Assembly: GCA_030512295.1 (NCBI GenBank)
Contig: JAULSR010000012.1
Location: forward strand, 62,001-126,000
Length of the DNA stretch: 64,000 bases
Direction of reading: 5' to 3'
Origin: Bombardia bombarda
Taxonomy: Eukaryota; Ascomycota; Sordariomycetes; Sordariales; Lasiosphaeriaceae
Below the pieces are notes generated by a model. It ran no database searches and had not been told where the DNA came from. It was given only the letters and a program-made list of their open reading frames with translations. A program made the position numbers and the translations under genes. Shown piece by piece: positions 1-11,835 of this stretch (positions within the stretch are counted from its first letter, which is position 1; each line of letters starts with the position of its first letter).

Positions 1-1184
1 GGGCAAAACAAGAGCGAGAAGGTCAGGGGGCTCAGGGGAATGTCCCATCTTCCGAGTTCCATATTTCGCTCACCTAGGTAAGTCTCCACCTGAGTCAGAT
101 GCGGAATCGCGGGTACCACCCTGTTACAGATTTGGGTTGGTTGTATTAGCACCAGGGATTCGCTGGTCGTCACCGACCCAACTACTAGTCTGGCGATTAG
201 TGGCTTATCTAGGGCAGAGCGGACGGGATGCCGAGTTTTCCACTGTCTATGGCCGTATGTGCTAACTGGAGCTCAACCAGTTCGCTATATAGGGAGACAT
301 CATTCGCACAAGCTTCAAAGTTTGTTTTCCATGAATTTTTCTTGTTACATGAATGTGCATCGGCTACAATCTCTCATTCTCAGTAATTCCCTTATATAAC
401 CTAATCACAGAAACCGATAATAATGGTCTACACGCCTTTGCATCCAAGTTGCCTTCAACGAGAATAGGTATTGAGTCAACTGCTCCAGTTGTTCCAATTG
501 TCTAGGTCTCCAGACGCTAGCATTATGGGAACCGGACTGACTAACAGCGAACTACAGGTACTGGGCATTGGCAGATGATAAAACCTTATCACATCTCTTC
601 TTCAATGCTCATTAATGATTATCTGTAGACGGAAGGGAAGAAATGGCTACGATGGCTGCGATGTATAGAAACTGGGAGCAAGGGTGAGGGAGATGCAATA
701 GATACGCGCGGGTCCTTGATGCAGGCCAATCTTCTCGCGAACTTCTAGAAGAACCCAAACATGGATGGGATAAGCGGTTGCGATAGGTCGACAGGTCGAC
801 ATGAATCCCGCACTATATTCGGCTTCATCCGAGTTGCTGATTCCCAGGTATTTGCCGGCAATCAGGCCAATCAGCCGCACACTTGCCGTCGTCGGGCCAC
901 TTGCCGACCATGATATTGACGCAAATTAGGCGCCGTTTCCAGATTCAAGCGTGGCGAAGTGTGCCCACACAGTGGGCGGTGTTAGATGAAAAACAATAAA
1001 ACTTTATTTTTGCAATATATCTTGATGATAGGGTCTTGATGATAGGGAGCCTTGGTATGGTGAGTCCACGTGGGACATGTCCTTCTTGTTCCTGGTATAA
1101 ACGAGGTGAGTCCCCTCCACTGAATCAGGGTGAACTTTTGATCTGTTTACCATCCCGGTTTTTTTTTTACTCTCATCACACATC
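1..1184. other. intergenic region without a recognised gene
   Basis: I see no convincing coding sequence here; the few open frames are short, lack family motifs and overlap each other. The right end is the promoter of the DUF1996 gene. The gene to the left, if any, lies outside the window. Confidence 0.6.
1096..1101 (+). promoter_or_regulatory. TATA box of the DUF1996 gene
   Basis: TATAAA lies about 85 bp upstream of the ATG at 1185, the usual distance for a short fungal 5' leader. Similar boxes precede five other secreted-enzyme genes in the window. Confidence 0.5.
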
Positions 1185-2747
1185 ATGGCTTGGTCGACCC
1201 TCAAGCTCGTTGCGCTCGGCGCCCTGCTTGCGCAAGATGCGTCTGCACAAACCGGAAGTGCCAAAGGATCCGACTTTCTCCGGTTTGGCTGCTCTCAACT
1301 CGTCGTTGAGCGAACTGACCCTCTGGTCAACCCTGGCATCGCCCCGACGCCGCACATGCACCAAGTTGTTGGAGGCAACTCTTTCAACATCACTGTATGT
1401 GTTTTATCTATCCCATAGACCAATATCAGATTCGAGAAAGCACGCAGCTGATGCAACGTTTCCAGATGGACCCCATGACGATTGACCCCCCGGCCACATC
1501 CCAGTGCACGTCCTGCAAACTGTCCGAAGACTTCAGCAACTACTGGACAGCTTCCATCTACTTCCGATCTCCCGAAAACGGCACATTCAAGCGTGTCCCA
1601 CAGATGGCAAACGGCCGCCTGAACGGAACACTGCTGGAGCAGGATGGAGGCTTGACCATCTACTACATGCGGCCCTTCAGCGGCAGCAACAAGAAGGTGA
1701 CGGTGATGAAGCCTGTAAGTACCCCCCCCCCCCCCCCCCCACACACACCACAGTCTAATACCTATCTATTTAAAGCCACAAACACCAAATCTAACACAAA
1801 TCCCCCCAGGGCTTCCGCATGCTCACGGGCGACCCAGCCCTCCGCTCCAAGGCCCCCGGAAGCCTCGCCATCTGCCACCGCTGCCTGGCCAAGAGCGAGC
1901 GCATCATGGGCGGCAACGGCGCCCCCTGCGACTCTGGCGACACCGCGCAGTTCCCCAACAAGCCCTGCCCGGGCGGCATCCGCGCCACCGTCATCTTCCC
2001 CTCGTGCTGGGACGGCAAGAACCTCGACAGCCCCGACCACAAGAGCCACGTGGCCTACCAGTCCGGCTCCGCCCTCGCCGGCGACAAGTGCCCGTCCACC
2101 CACCCCGTCCGCATCCCCCAGGTCATGTACGAGATCATGTACGACACTTCGAGCTTTGCCGACCCAGCCTACTACAAGAACGGCAAGCAGCCTTTGGTGT
2201 ATAGCTTTGGCGATACGTATGTATTTTATATTTTTGTTTGTTTTTTGCTAGTTTTTTTTTGCTAGTTTTTTTGGCTAGTTTTTTTTTGCCAGTTTTTTTG
2301 GCTAGTTTTTTTTGCCAGTTTTTTTTGCTAGTTTTTTTTTTTTGCTAGTTTTTTTTTTGCTAGTTTTTTTTTGCTAGTTTTTTTTTGCTAGTTTTTTTTT
2401 GCTAGTTTTTTTTTTGCTAGTTTTTTTTTTTCGCTAGTTGATCTCTCGCTGACCATGTGGAATTAGCACTGGATACGGAGCACATGGTGATTACCTCTTT
2501 GGCTGGAAGGACGGCGCCCTGCAGCGTGCCATGGACGCCCTCGGCACCAACTGCTGGAGCGAGACTTGCCCTGTTCTCAAGTTGCAGTCTGGAGAGGATG
2601 CTATCAAGTGCACCAAGGCGCAACAAGCCAAGGAGGATGTTGGCACGACGACGTGTAAGTACAACTCTCTGTGGTTGAGTATGATTTCATCTGCTAACAT
2701 GAGGTGTAGGGCTCAAGGAACTTCCTGGCGGTGTGACGGTGCAGTAG
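1185..2747 (+). CDS. secreted DUF1996-domain protein
   Basis: Exons are 1185-1394, 1466-1714, 1810-2216, 2467-2654 and 2710-2747; all junctions are GT-AG and the joined frame gives 363 residues. The N-terminus (MAWSTLKLVALGALLAQDAS) is a signal peptide. The mature part begins with the DUF1996 (PF09362) signature: a Cys followed by LVVERTDPLVNPG and a histidine in PHMHQVVGGNSFN. Later it carries the conserved CxxC pair CTSC, the GFRMLTGDP block, a cysteine-rich stretch around SCWDGKNLDSPDHKSH, and the closing GYGAHGDYLFGW motif, split by intron 3. The family is secreted and common in filamentous fungi; its biochemical role is not firmly known. Intron 3 is inflated to 250 nt by a T-rich tandem repeat. 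Splicing is inferred from sequence but gives the full family pattern. Confidence 0.9.
2217..2466 (+). repeat. T-rich GCTAG tandem repeat filling intron 3
   Basis: Between about 2243 and 2440 a GCTAG (or GCCAG) core alternates with runs of 7-11 T, fourteen times. It lies entirely within the third intron of the DUF1996 gene, between a GTATGT donor and an AATTAG acceptor. The spliced message would not contain it. Confidence 0.9.
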
Positions 2748-3518
2748 TTGAGGACAGGGGGTTTAAGCCGACGCAAATGATGGCGTGTTCACTTGCATAG
2801 AGTCCCTTGAAGTATTTATGTTTCTGGTAGTTATCTAGAATGAATAAATACCGGCAACACAAAACTACCAAGTGCCCATTGCAAAGTGGTTTTGATGAAA
2901 GAAGTTGAGCAAAAGGATCAAGGATGGATGCATCTCGTACCTGTCCCCTTTTTGCTTACTTTCTACCCAAGTCAAATGTCAGGTGTACACACGGTCCCTG
3001 CCACGATGTCTCTACCGACGATGTTGTACTTCAGTCTTGACTGAGGGCATGGAGATAACAACTGCACCCGCTAGCAACTAGCTCAATCCATAGTCCGAGC
3101 TGTTAGCAATCGATGATGATGATCACCGGTTCTCAATCTTGGCATCTGACCAGAATCTCAGCTGGGGGGAACTTGTGCTCAGCTTATCAAAAGTGAGGGG
3201 GGTCTTGCCAACGACAGCAGACTCAACAGGAGAACCAACAGCAGTAACACAAGGGATAGCTACCCCATCACAAAGTTTAGACCAATCGCACTACTATTCC
3301 TGACTTGGTTTAGCCCCAGAACCCCTTTCGGGAACAACCATGAGGGTACCACGAGTTCGGGATAGGTACCTATCTCCCCCGCATTATCGTACACTATCAG
3401 TGAATCCCTATCAATCAATGGTTTCTGAGGGGCTGCGTGTTTGGTATAGATATGTCGGCGAGTGGTGGCATCATTGCCAACATGAATTTCCATGTTCAGT
3501 TGCTAATCCGCCATCAAG
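2748..3518. other. intergenic spacer
   Basis: Spacer of about 770 bp between two genes on the same strand. It should hold the 3' UTR of the DUF1996 gene and the promoter of the DUF3445 gene. I see no coding or RNA feature. Confidence 0.6.
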
Positions 3519-5051
3519 ATGGACACAGGGCTAATATTCAGCGGCTTTGTCGTCAACTCAGCCCCGATTGCTGCAGTTGGCGTGTTTCTTGTTGTCGTCG
3601 CAGGGCTGGTCCGCTATTTCTTCAAGTTTCAGAGCACAAAAAGCACAACCCGTCACGCCACAGACACGAAAGCGCCGCCTCATCTTCTGCACTTTCCTCC
3701 TTCCCGACGCCATGCGCTGGCAAATATTCCAGGGTTTGAGAAATCAGCCTGTGACGTCGAGATTCCGCCTCAGATACTCAAGAGCCAGGCCCTGACGACG
3801 ACGACGACGGGGAGGCCTGACTTTACGAAAGACAACCTCTACACCCCAATGGGATTCTCGACACAGGACATCAGAAAGCTTGGGAGGTTTCCTGACTATT
3901 CGATCCTGAGTGGTGTGCGGCATCCCGTGCAGGTTGACGCGAAATGGGACATCTCCAAGGCCATATTTCGACCCTTTCGACCATTCCGCTGGGGATATTA
4001 TCAACACATGGGTTTGTCCCCCCTTTCACTCACCCCCCCCAACCCCCCCCCCCCCCCCCCCCACAACATCACCAATCCTAACAACCCCCGCAGCACTCAT
4101 GAAATACGAACCAGACTGGTGGGTCGAGCTCGAGCAAAACTACACCAAAACCATGGCTGCCCGCCACGAGCTGCTCAAAACCCACGGCGACAAGATCTTC
4201 TTCCACGCCCCCTCCGCCGACCTCGCCACCCGCGAGCTCATGGAGATGGTCCTCCAATTCCTCTGCAAGCGCTACCCGCAGCACTTCTCCCTCTCCGCCG
4301 CCAACACCCTCTTCCACAACCGCCTGCTCTCCACCACCACCAACCTGCTCACCACGCCACCGCTCCGCGCCCTCTTCGACAACGTGCCCGAGGACTACGC
4401 GCTCATGCTCCGCAACGAGCCCGACGGCTTCTACTACCTGCGCGCCGCCATGACGTGCTCCTCGGTCGGGTGGAACATTGGCCAGCACCGCGACGCCGTC
4501 CTGCGCGACATCCACACGCACGTGCCCGACTACGCCGACAGGATGGCCATGAGCATGGACCGCTACTTCAGCCGGATGCCCGCCGACCAGCCCGTCATGC
4601 GCTGCTCGTGGTCCATCGAGGACTGGGAGATCATGTGGAGCTCGCCCGACGTCGAGGAGAACTGGAAGCGCAGCGCGTTTGCGGCTAATCCGGAGAGGTT
4701 GACGGTCAAGGATCTGAAGCTGCGGTGTGACGCGCAGACGCTGCGCCGGTTGCCGGTGAGCGGGGCGGTGGTGTTTAATTTCAAGGCCATATTCACGCCG
4801 TTTGAGGAGTTGAGGGAGGAGCCGTATGTGCCGGCGCTGTTGTGGAAGGTGCTGGAGGGGGGAAGGAGAATTTGATTACGTATAAATGTGATCCGCATGT
4901 GAGGAGGGTGGCGATGGAGGCGTTGAAGGAGTGGGCGGATGAGCAGGTGGAGAAGGGGATTGTGAAGAAGGGGTGGGAGGAGGGCACGTTGGAGGAGAGT
5001 CCGTTTTTCCCTGGGTGGAGGGAGAAGTGGGAGAGGCAGCAGGGGTTTTGA
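3519..5051 (+). CDS. DUF3445 heme-dependent N-demethylase-like protein, frame broken near the C-terminus
   Basis: Exons are 3519-4011 and 4094-5051. An N-terminal membrane anchor (about residues 15-36, rich in Val, Ala and Phe) precedes a DUF3445 (PF11927) domain. Recognisable family blocks are MGLxxLxxxDWxELD-like LMKYEPDWWVELEQNY, the proline/His-rich start of exon 2, MTCSSVGWNIGQHRDAV and the terminal SPFFPGWREKW. Characterised relatives are heme-dependent oxidative N-demethylases, so an oxidoreductase at a membrane surface is inferred. The frame beginning at 3519 stops at 4873-4875, but the typical C-terminus continues in the next frame from 4860 to 5051. The break falls in a run of six G at 4857-4862; one extra base would give 483 residues. 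The intron carries a long poly-C tract. Confidence 0.75.
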
Positions 5052-5214
5052 GTTAGTGTCGTAGTTATCTTTTTCAGAGTCCACAGCGTCCCCAGAAAGT
5101 TTTCTATCTGCAGGTCAATCAAACTTCCTTCATTTCTTTTTTTACGGCCCGGAAAAGACCCACCTACCTACCTAATACTATTCCAATTATTTCGACGGCC
5201 AGCAGCGACCAGAC

Positions 5215-8200
5215 ATGGAGCCGAAAAAAAGGTCTCGCGATATCAAGGTGAGTGGCAACCTACCTAGCTAGTCGTGCCTATAACTCCCTCTTTTCTCTGA
5301 ACTTTTTTGGGGAAACTAAACTGACAAGGCACATTATTTCAGGCCGAAAATTCATTAGGGGCTCTCCGTGAACACATCATTCGCCTTGTAGGAGGAGGAG
5401 AAGGAGACGCGAGCATCAAGGATTCCATTACGACTATCTTACATGATGTAATTTGTAAGTAGCATGTAACGCATCTTCCCTCCTCGGCATGCTGCATCGC
5501 AATGTTTCAGCTACATACTAACGGCCTGAACCGGACACAGCACCATCGTCCCATCCCTCAGCTGATAAGTGGTTTTCAACTTATGCACTAATTACCTTTC
5601 TCCTCCAGCCCAGCCCGTGAAAAATAGTCAAGTCCAACTCAACATGATCTTCTTGAGCCATGTTCTGGGTGTTAGCGACATATGTCGAAGGTTTCACGAC
5701 TCCAAGAATCCCAGTGTCTTGTGCATTCATGGTCCTAGCGCAGAAGGTGTCGGGGTCCTCTTATGGAAAGCCTTTCAAGAACAAGCGATAAGCGGAAAGC
5801 GATTCATCCTTTACTTCAACTTTGATCGCTGGAATAACCAGCGCGACACAGCTCTACCGATGATAAACTTCTTCAACGCCCAGATTATGCTAAATCTGGA
5901 GGCCCAGTGGCATGAGGACAAACTCGAATCCCTCGTGCGGTCTTCGTTCAACGTCCTGGCATCTTTCAGGGCTTGGTGTCTTTTCGACTCGCTTCAACGT
6001 CTTCTCTCAGCTGATATCGAGAAGGAAACTTGAAGTCCTTTGTGTACTCGACAATGTTGACAACTGCGATGCAAAGTCCCTCGATCAGTTCCTCCAGCAC
6101 TTTCGGCAAACAATCATGCAAACACCAAAGATAATATCAAAGTCCTCCTTACAACGAAACACAAGCCCGAGCTCGCGGTGTCCTGCACTGGGCAGCCCAG
6201 AGTGGCGACCAGACCATGGTCAAGTTCGCACTCGCCCAGCCAGGGGTCACGGTGGACCAGGTCGACGACGATGGGTGGACGGCGTTGTGCTGGGCAGCCA
6301 GGGGGACCAGCAATCAGTCCCACCGCGCCCTTGTCCGCTCGTCCAACCAAACTAGAAAATCTTTGCCAGCCGTCAGAGTAATGTTATCGATCTGCTCCTG
6401 TCTGAGGGCGCTGACAGGTATGTCAAGGTTCCAAGCTACCAACTGGGGAAAGTTTGGATCCCATGCGAGATTGCAGCTTTCCATGGCATGCCCGCCGGAA
6501 TCGTGTCTTCCCTTGCTGGCCAAAGCAGGAGCGCGGGCATCGACACGGCGGCGTCGTCTGCACCGTCTGCCATTCGGTCGCGGATTTCAGTTTGATTTTC
6601 GGCAACATCCAACCCTAGGAACTATTGGTGCCTTCTCCATGTTTGGTGCTGAACCCGAAAACACGCCGTCAGAAGTCGCAATTCTTGAAGCCATGAAACA
6701 TGCCGATGGCAATGTGGAAATTGGTTCACTCACACGACATGAGCGTCTCTGGCAGTTCTCTGAACTTGGCGCGTCGTCCGATATAGATGCCGAGACCTTG
6801 AGGAAATTCACAATACACGAGTGCAGCCGATGCCCTGAATTTTGCATCACCAAACCAAGTGATGATCCTCTATACCGGCGTTCGTTCATGGGCAAGGATC
6901 ATCGTCTTGCCTGGCTTCTGCTGGCCAAAATTCCCGCACATATTCCCTCGATATTTCCTTTAACAATATCCAGAGATCTAAGCGTTCTCTGCATGCTCAC
7001 CTTGGCGAGCCAATTTTGGTCACGGAGTGCATCATTAAAGCGGCGGTCATTGTCTGGAGTACGGCTGTACCACGATGTAAACATTACGGTACTTAGCGAT
7101 ACTGTTTGCTATCCGTCTCATCCTATTAAATATATGATACGAAGCATAGAGGGGATAATACAAGACCTCTCGAAACTTACAGAGCCTCCTAGAAAGTCCG
7201 GTCAACAGCAGCATCAAGATGGAGATGATATGGTGTTCTTTTTCAAAAGACCCAGAAGAGACAGGAGTTATGATATCTGTCTTCTAGAAATGGTTAATTT
7301 CCTCCACAAGGGGCGTACAGGGTTCTTCAAACCTGTTATCGAAGCAACTTTCGATTTTGTTAACGAGCCTGAGGACTTTTTGAAACATATTAAAAGTCTC
7401 CCCGATCTGAAGCAGCGGTACTTTCGTTCCTTGGTTCATCTGCAGCTCATTTTGTTAGACCGGTGGCTTTCGCAGCGCAATGTCGATGGTTTGGTCGACT
7501 GCAGGGTTCTTCACATCTGGTATTCAATAAATCTATTGCTGTCGGCAAGGAAGCTGCTGCAAGAGAAGGGCGATGACGCTACCCCCCGACCTTCGGCATC
7601 TGAACACGGTACAGACTCATGGCTGGTCTTTGGACCCCAAATACGTCATCATCAACAACAACAATAAAACAATTTCGCCAAAAGACAGCATCGTTCGTAG
7701 TGTTTTAGTACTCCAGGCTGTTGGGAGGTTGCTCGACCTTCATCCAAGCCGTTTTGGAGACGGGCAATACTCGGAAAGTTCACTGCAACAGTGGTACGAA
7801 GCTGGGCTCGGTTTGGAGCTCTTTGAAATTTTCAATGTTGGTCACTCGCTAGAACTAATATTCGAGGTTGTTGGGGTTGGTTTTGTGGGAAGAGGCACTG
7901 AGTTCTCTCGCGAAGGTTGTGAACAGATGTAAAGACTTGTTGCTAGGGAACAATAAAAACAGCAAAGAAGTCGAGGCGGAGACAAGTGATCAGGACGAAG
8001 AAGAAAATACGCGCTCAGAGCAGGATAACCAAGATGATGCAGGCGTAGATGGAGATTCCTTGAGCGAATGGCGATCAAAAACTCCCATGGACGAGTTTGA
8101 GGAAATGGACAACATCATTGTATGGAGAGGGCATACTGGTGGCTATGTTGTTTTGGACCGCGCACGATACCAGCGACATGATTTCATCTGGTGTGTGGGA

Positions 8201-8248
8201 ACACATCATTCCTGTTATATAGAGTCTCGTGCCACATTTGAACAATAG
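5215..8248 (+). pseudogene. decayed NACHT/ankyrin (NLR-like) gene
   Basis: Pieces of one NLR-like protein follow each other in different frames. A first exon from 5215 (MEPKKRSRDIK) is followed after a good intron (5248-5342) by an N-terminal helical stretch to 5454. At 5640-6030 comes a NACHT-like block: NPSVLCIHGPSAEGVGVLLW sits where the P-loop should be but lacks the Lys, then an FDRW strand. LEVLCVLDNVDNCD, a Walker-B-like strand, follows in the next frame at 6028-6110. An ankyrin-like repeat (VLHWAAQSGDQTMVKFALAQ ... DDDGWTALCWAA) lies at 6170-6310, with a second piece at 6380-6560. From 6580 to 7667 one frame stays open with no motif I recognise; further acidic pieces run to 8248. These shifts are not at G/C runs, so true decay is more likely than assembly error, although unseen introns could explain some. 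Confidence 0.5.
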
Positions 8249-8567
8249 GAAGCCATCCGAGTCCAGTAATGACCAACTACTAATTATTCCGTACAAAAAG
8301 TTCAAGTCGCAGCAAGTCCATCCTCCACCGTCAGTCTCAAGTACAACGTCACACTTTTAATATACCAATAATTCTCCTGGTTGGTGCTTAGAACCGAGCT
8401 CGGCATGAAGCGGGGAAGATATGTCAGCATTCACATGAAGACGCCGCCAACTGACGTCGTTTGTCGCCATTTCCATCTTTAACAGAACAACACTAATAAT
8501 CACCACAGTTTTGGCCTGAACAAATAAACATTGCTTTTTCGCTTTGCGCAGTGCACCCACCACCACG
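8249..8567. other. intergenic spacer
   Basis: Short spacer holding the promoter and 5' leader of the PLP enzyme gene. I see no other feature. Confidence 0.5.
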
Positions 8568-10082
8568 ATGCAGCTCCCACGTCAAAAGACCTCCCAGAGC
8601 ACCAGCTCAACCGCCCCCAAATCGCCTCCATCAGCCCTGGTCCCATTCGGCCGCGAAATGCGCCGACTCTTCAACTTTGCGCCCAGCTACCGACCACTCA
8701 ACCACGGGTCGTACGGCACCTTCCCGCGATGCGTACTCGAGCACCGCCAGCAGCTGCAGCGCGACTTTGAAGCGCGCGAGTGCATCTACAAGCAGTTCAT
8801 CTACCCCAAGCTGCTGCGTGAGTCGCGCGCCCTTGTCGCGCCTCTGCTTGGCGCAGACAAAGACGAGGTGGTTTTTGTGCCAAACGCTACGACGGGCATC
8901 AACACCGTCCTGCGAAACTTTGTCTATGAGGAGGGCGACGTCATCGTCTACCCCAGCTCCATCTACGCAGCTTGCTTGAAGACGATCCAGTCGCTGCAGG
9001 AGACGACCCCGGTGAGGGGACACCGGATCAGCGTCACGTATCCGATGGAGGATGATGAGATTTTGGAACGGTTCCAGGCTGCCGTTGAGGCTGTTCTAAA
9101 GGACGACGGGACTGGCAGGAAGAAGAGGATTAGACTTGCGATTTTCGACACCATCGTCTCTGGTCCGGGGGTACGGGTCCCCTGGGAACGGTTGGTGAAG
9201 GCGTGTAGAGAACGTGGGATTCTGAGCATGATTGACGGGGCGCATGCGATTGGACATATCGACATGACGCATACGGCGAGCGGCGTGAAGCCAGACTTTT
9301 TGGTCACGAATTGTCACAAGTGAGTGATCTATCCTCCTTCTGCGTCACCTAACTCAAGTGAGAACACCAAGCTGATGTGACCGCGACGAAGATGGCTTTA
9401 CGTTCCCCGTGGCTGCGCCGTGCTTTACGTCCCCTTTGCCAACCAGCACCTTGTCAAGACAGGTCTTCCCACATCTCACGGGTACTGGTCACCTGAGATC
9501 CGCGACTCGAAACCCACCACCGAGTACTTCACCAACCTCTTCGCCGACATCTCGACCAACGACTACAGCTCCTTCACCACCGTCCCTGCCGCTCTCAAAT
9601 TCCGCAATGAAGTCTGCGGCGGCGAGGAAGCTATCCGCGAGTACTGCACCGCCCTTGCATTCGAAGGCGGCAACCGTGCAGCCGAGATTCTCGGCACAGA
9701 GGTGATGGATACCTCGAACGGGAGCATCAGGAGGTGCGTGTTTGCGAACGTGAGGCTGCCGTTGAGCATTCAGGACTCAACGGCTGGCGAGATTGGTGGT
9801 GGTGGTGATGGTGATATCGCACAAGAAGACGTTGCAAAGGCGCTACTGTGGATCTACACCACTGCAGCGGTAGAGTACGACACGTACATGCAGACCTTCT
9901 ATTATGCGGGGAATATCTGGACGAGGTTCAGCGCGCAGATTTACCTGGAGATGGCGGATATCGAGTGGGGTGCGCGGACGTTGCTGACGCTCTGTGACAG
10001 GGTGAAGGACGGGGAGTGGAGGAGTTTGAGGTCGGATGCGCTTCCGTCGGAGATGCGTGATGTGTTGATGGGGTATCCGTAA
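8568..10082 (+). CDS. class V aminotransferase-fold PLP enzyme (isopenicillin N epimerase-like)
   Basis: Exons are 8568-9319 and 9392-10082, giving 480 residues. The first ATG in frame is 8568; codons upstream lack an ATG. Landmarks of the Aminotran_5 fold (PF00266) are LNHGSYGTFP near residue 45, FVPNATTGINTVLRNF (PLP phosphate cup), the Asp-containing strand SMIDGAHAIGHIDM, and the Schiff-base lysine in NCHKWLYVPRGCAVLYVP at residue 251, whose codon is split by the intron. These resemble fungal isopenicillin-N-epimerase/cysteine-desulfurase-like proteins. The exact substrate cannot be read from sequence; sulfur or amino-acid chemistry in the cytosol is the safest inference. There is no targeting peptide beyond a Ser/Thr-rich N-terminus. 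The C-terminal domain is complete. Confidence 0.9.
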
Positions 10083-10375
10083 GAGGATTAATTTACACTT
10101 CAGCATCGACACACAACCCAAAGAAAGCAGACTTATCGCATCTTTGTATCACCAGGGTTAGGGTATATTTAGTCAGTTCCTTTTTGTCGTGTTCGCAACC
10201 GCATGCCAAAATGCCGAATCGAGCCCGAAGCCGACAGGCAGGCACAAGTGCGGAGTAACATCTTCAGAACTAGTAGTGAGAAAGTGAGAGGAGGAGAGGA
10301 GGTTCTTTACAACAACTCATATGATATTACCAAAAAAAAACACAAACAGTACAAAAAAAAACAATACCTCCCAAA

Positions 10376-11310
10376 ATGCTGCACTCAACAATGATCCCAA
10401 GAACCCTCCTCCGACGCGCCCTCCTATCCCCCTCCCTAAAACGCCATCTCACCTCCCAGTCCCATCCCCAACCCCAACCCACCCCCCCCGCCAGCCCACC
10501 CAAATCCAATCCCTCGGCAAAACCACCTCCAACCGCCACCTCAAAATCCGCTCCCCCCCAACCTTCACCAACCCCCTCGACGAGCGCCTCTACCGCAAAC
10601 AGCACCTCGCGGCCGCCTTCCGCGTCTTCGCCGCCCGCGGCTTCGACGAGGGCGTCGCCGGCCACATATCCGTGCGCGACCCCCTCCTGCCCTCCCACTT
10701 CTGGCTCAACCCCCTGTCCGCCCACTTCGCCCTCATCCGCGTCTCGGACCTCATCCTCGTCGACGACACCGGCCTTGTGGTGCAGGGCAACGAGCCCGTC
10801 AACACGGCCGCCTTCACCATCCACGCCGCCATCCACCGCGCCCGGCCCGACGTGCACGCCGCCTGCCACGCGCACAGCGTCTACGGGAAGGCGTTTAGCG
10901 TCTTTGGGCGGGAGCTCGAGATGCTGACGCAGGACTCGCTGAGGTTCTACAAGAGCCATGGCGTGTATCGGCATTTTGGCGGGGTCGTGGTGGATCGCGA
11001 GGAAGGGGAGCGGATTGCGGCGGCGCTGGGAGAGGGCGGCAAGGCGGTGATATTGCAGAATCATGGGATACTGACGGTGGGGCAGAGCGTGGATGAGGCG
11101 GCGTTTTGGTTCATGAGTCTGGAAAGGAGTTGTCAGGCGCAGTTGTTGGCGGATGCAGCGGCCGCGGGGGGGTATGAGAAGAAGGTGATCGGGGACGAGC
11201 AGGCTGCGTTCTCGAGTGCCGAGGTGGGAGGGCCTGAGAAGGGGTGGTTGGCTTTCCAGCCGTATTATGATGAGATTTTGAAGAAGACGGGCGGCGAGTT
11301 TTTGGAGTAG
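10376..11310 (+). CDS. class II aldolase/adducin-family protein, possibly mitochondrial
   Basis: The Aldolase_II domain (PF00596) is uninterrupted from about 10510 to 11310: YRKQHLAAAFRVFAARGFDE, GHISVRDP, the zinc-ligand pair CHAHSVYGKAF, and ILQNHGILTVG with the third zinc histidine. In that frame the first ATG is 10321, which would add a low-complexity Lys/Asn/Pro stretch. A second reading is attractive: ATG 10376 in another frame starts MLHSTMIPRTLLRRALL, an Arg-rich, Asp/Glu-free mitochondrial presequence, and one extra C in the C8 run at 10482-10489 would join it to the domain (311 residues). Family members are sugar-phosphate aldolases, epimerases or adducin-like; many fungal ones are uncharacterised. 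No introns are needed. Confidence 0.8.
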
Positions 11311-11405
11311 AAGGTCGCAGGAAAATTCCACGTATATTCATCCTATTCATCCGTGTCTATTATTACACACAAGCAAAGCAAGCAAAGCCTCACATTCAAC
11401 TCCCA

Positions 11406-11790
11406 CTACAAAGACCCCGCAAAAACATCCAAATCCGCCAACACCTTTTCCCAATCCCACCCATCATTAAAAGCCATCGCAGGTCCTACCAAGTCATCCC
11501 ATATCCCATCAAACTCCGCACCCGCCGCCGGACCCGGCACCATCCCACCATACCCATACCCCACGCCCTCCAGCCCGTTATACACATTCGCATTCATCGC
11601 CTCGGCCACCATAGCCTGCTGCTGCTGCTCGACCCCAGTCGCCGCCAGCCCCATCTGTCCTCCTCCAACACCAACATCTTGAACCTGAACCTGCGCCGGC
11701 ACCTGCACCTGCCCCCTCGCCACATCAACACCACCACCACCACCACCACCACCACTCTCCCCCGACGCCATCACATCCACCTGTCCCTGC

Positions 11791-11835
<45 letters not shown>

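Noticed and set aside
6216..7667. Single 483-codon gene of its own
   Set aside because: Its first part is an ankyrin fragment that continues the upstream NACHT-like pieces, so it is better read as part of one decayed gene.
10327..11331. 334-codon frame antisense to the aldolase gene
   Set aside because: Shadow of the GC-rich sense frame; the sense frame carries the zinc-ligand motifs.
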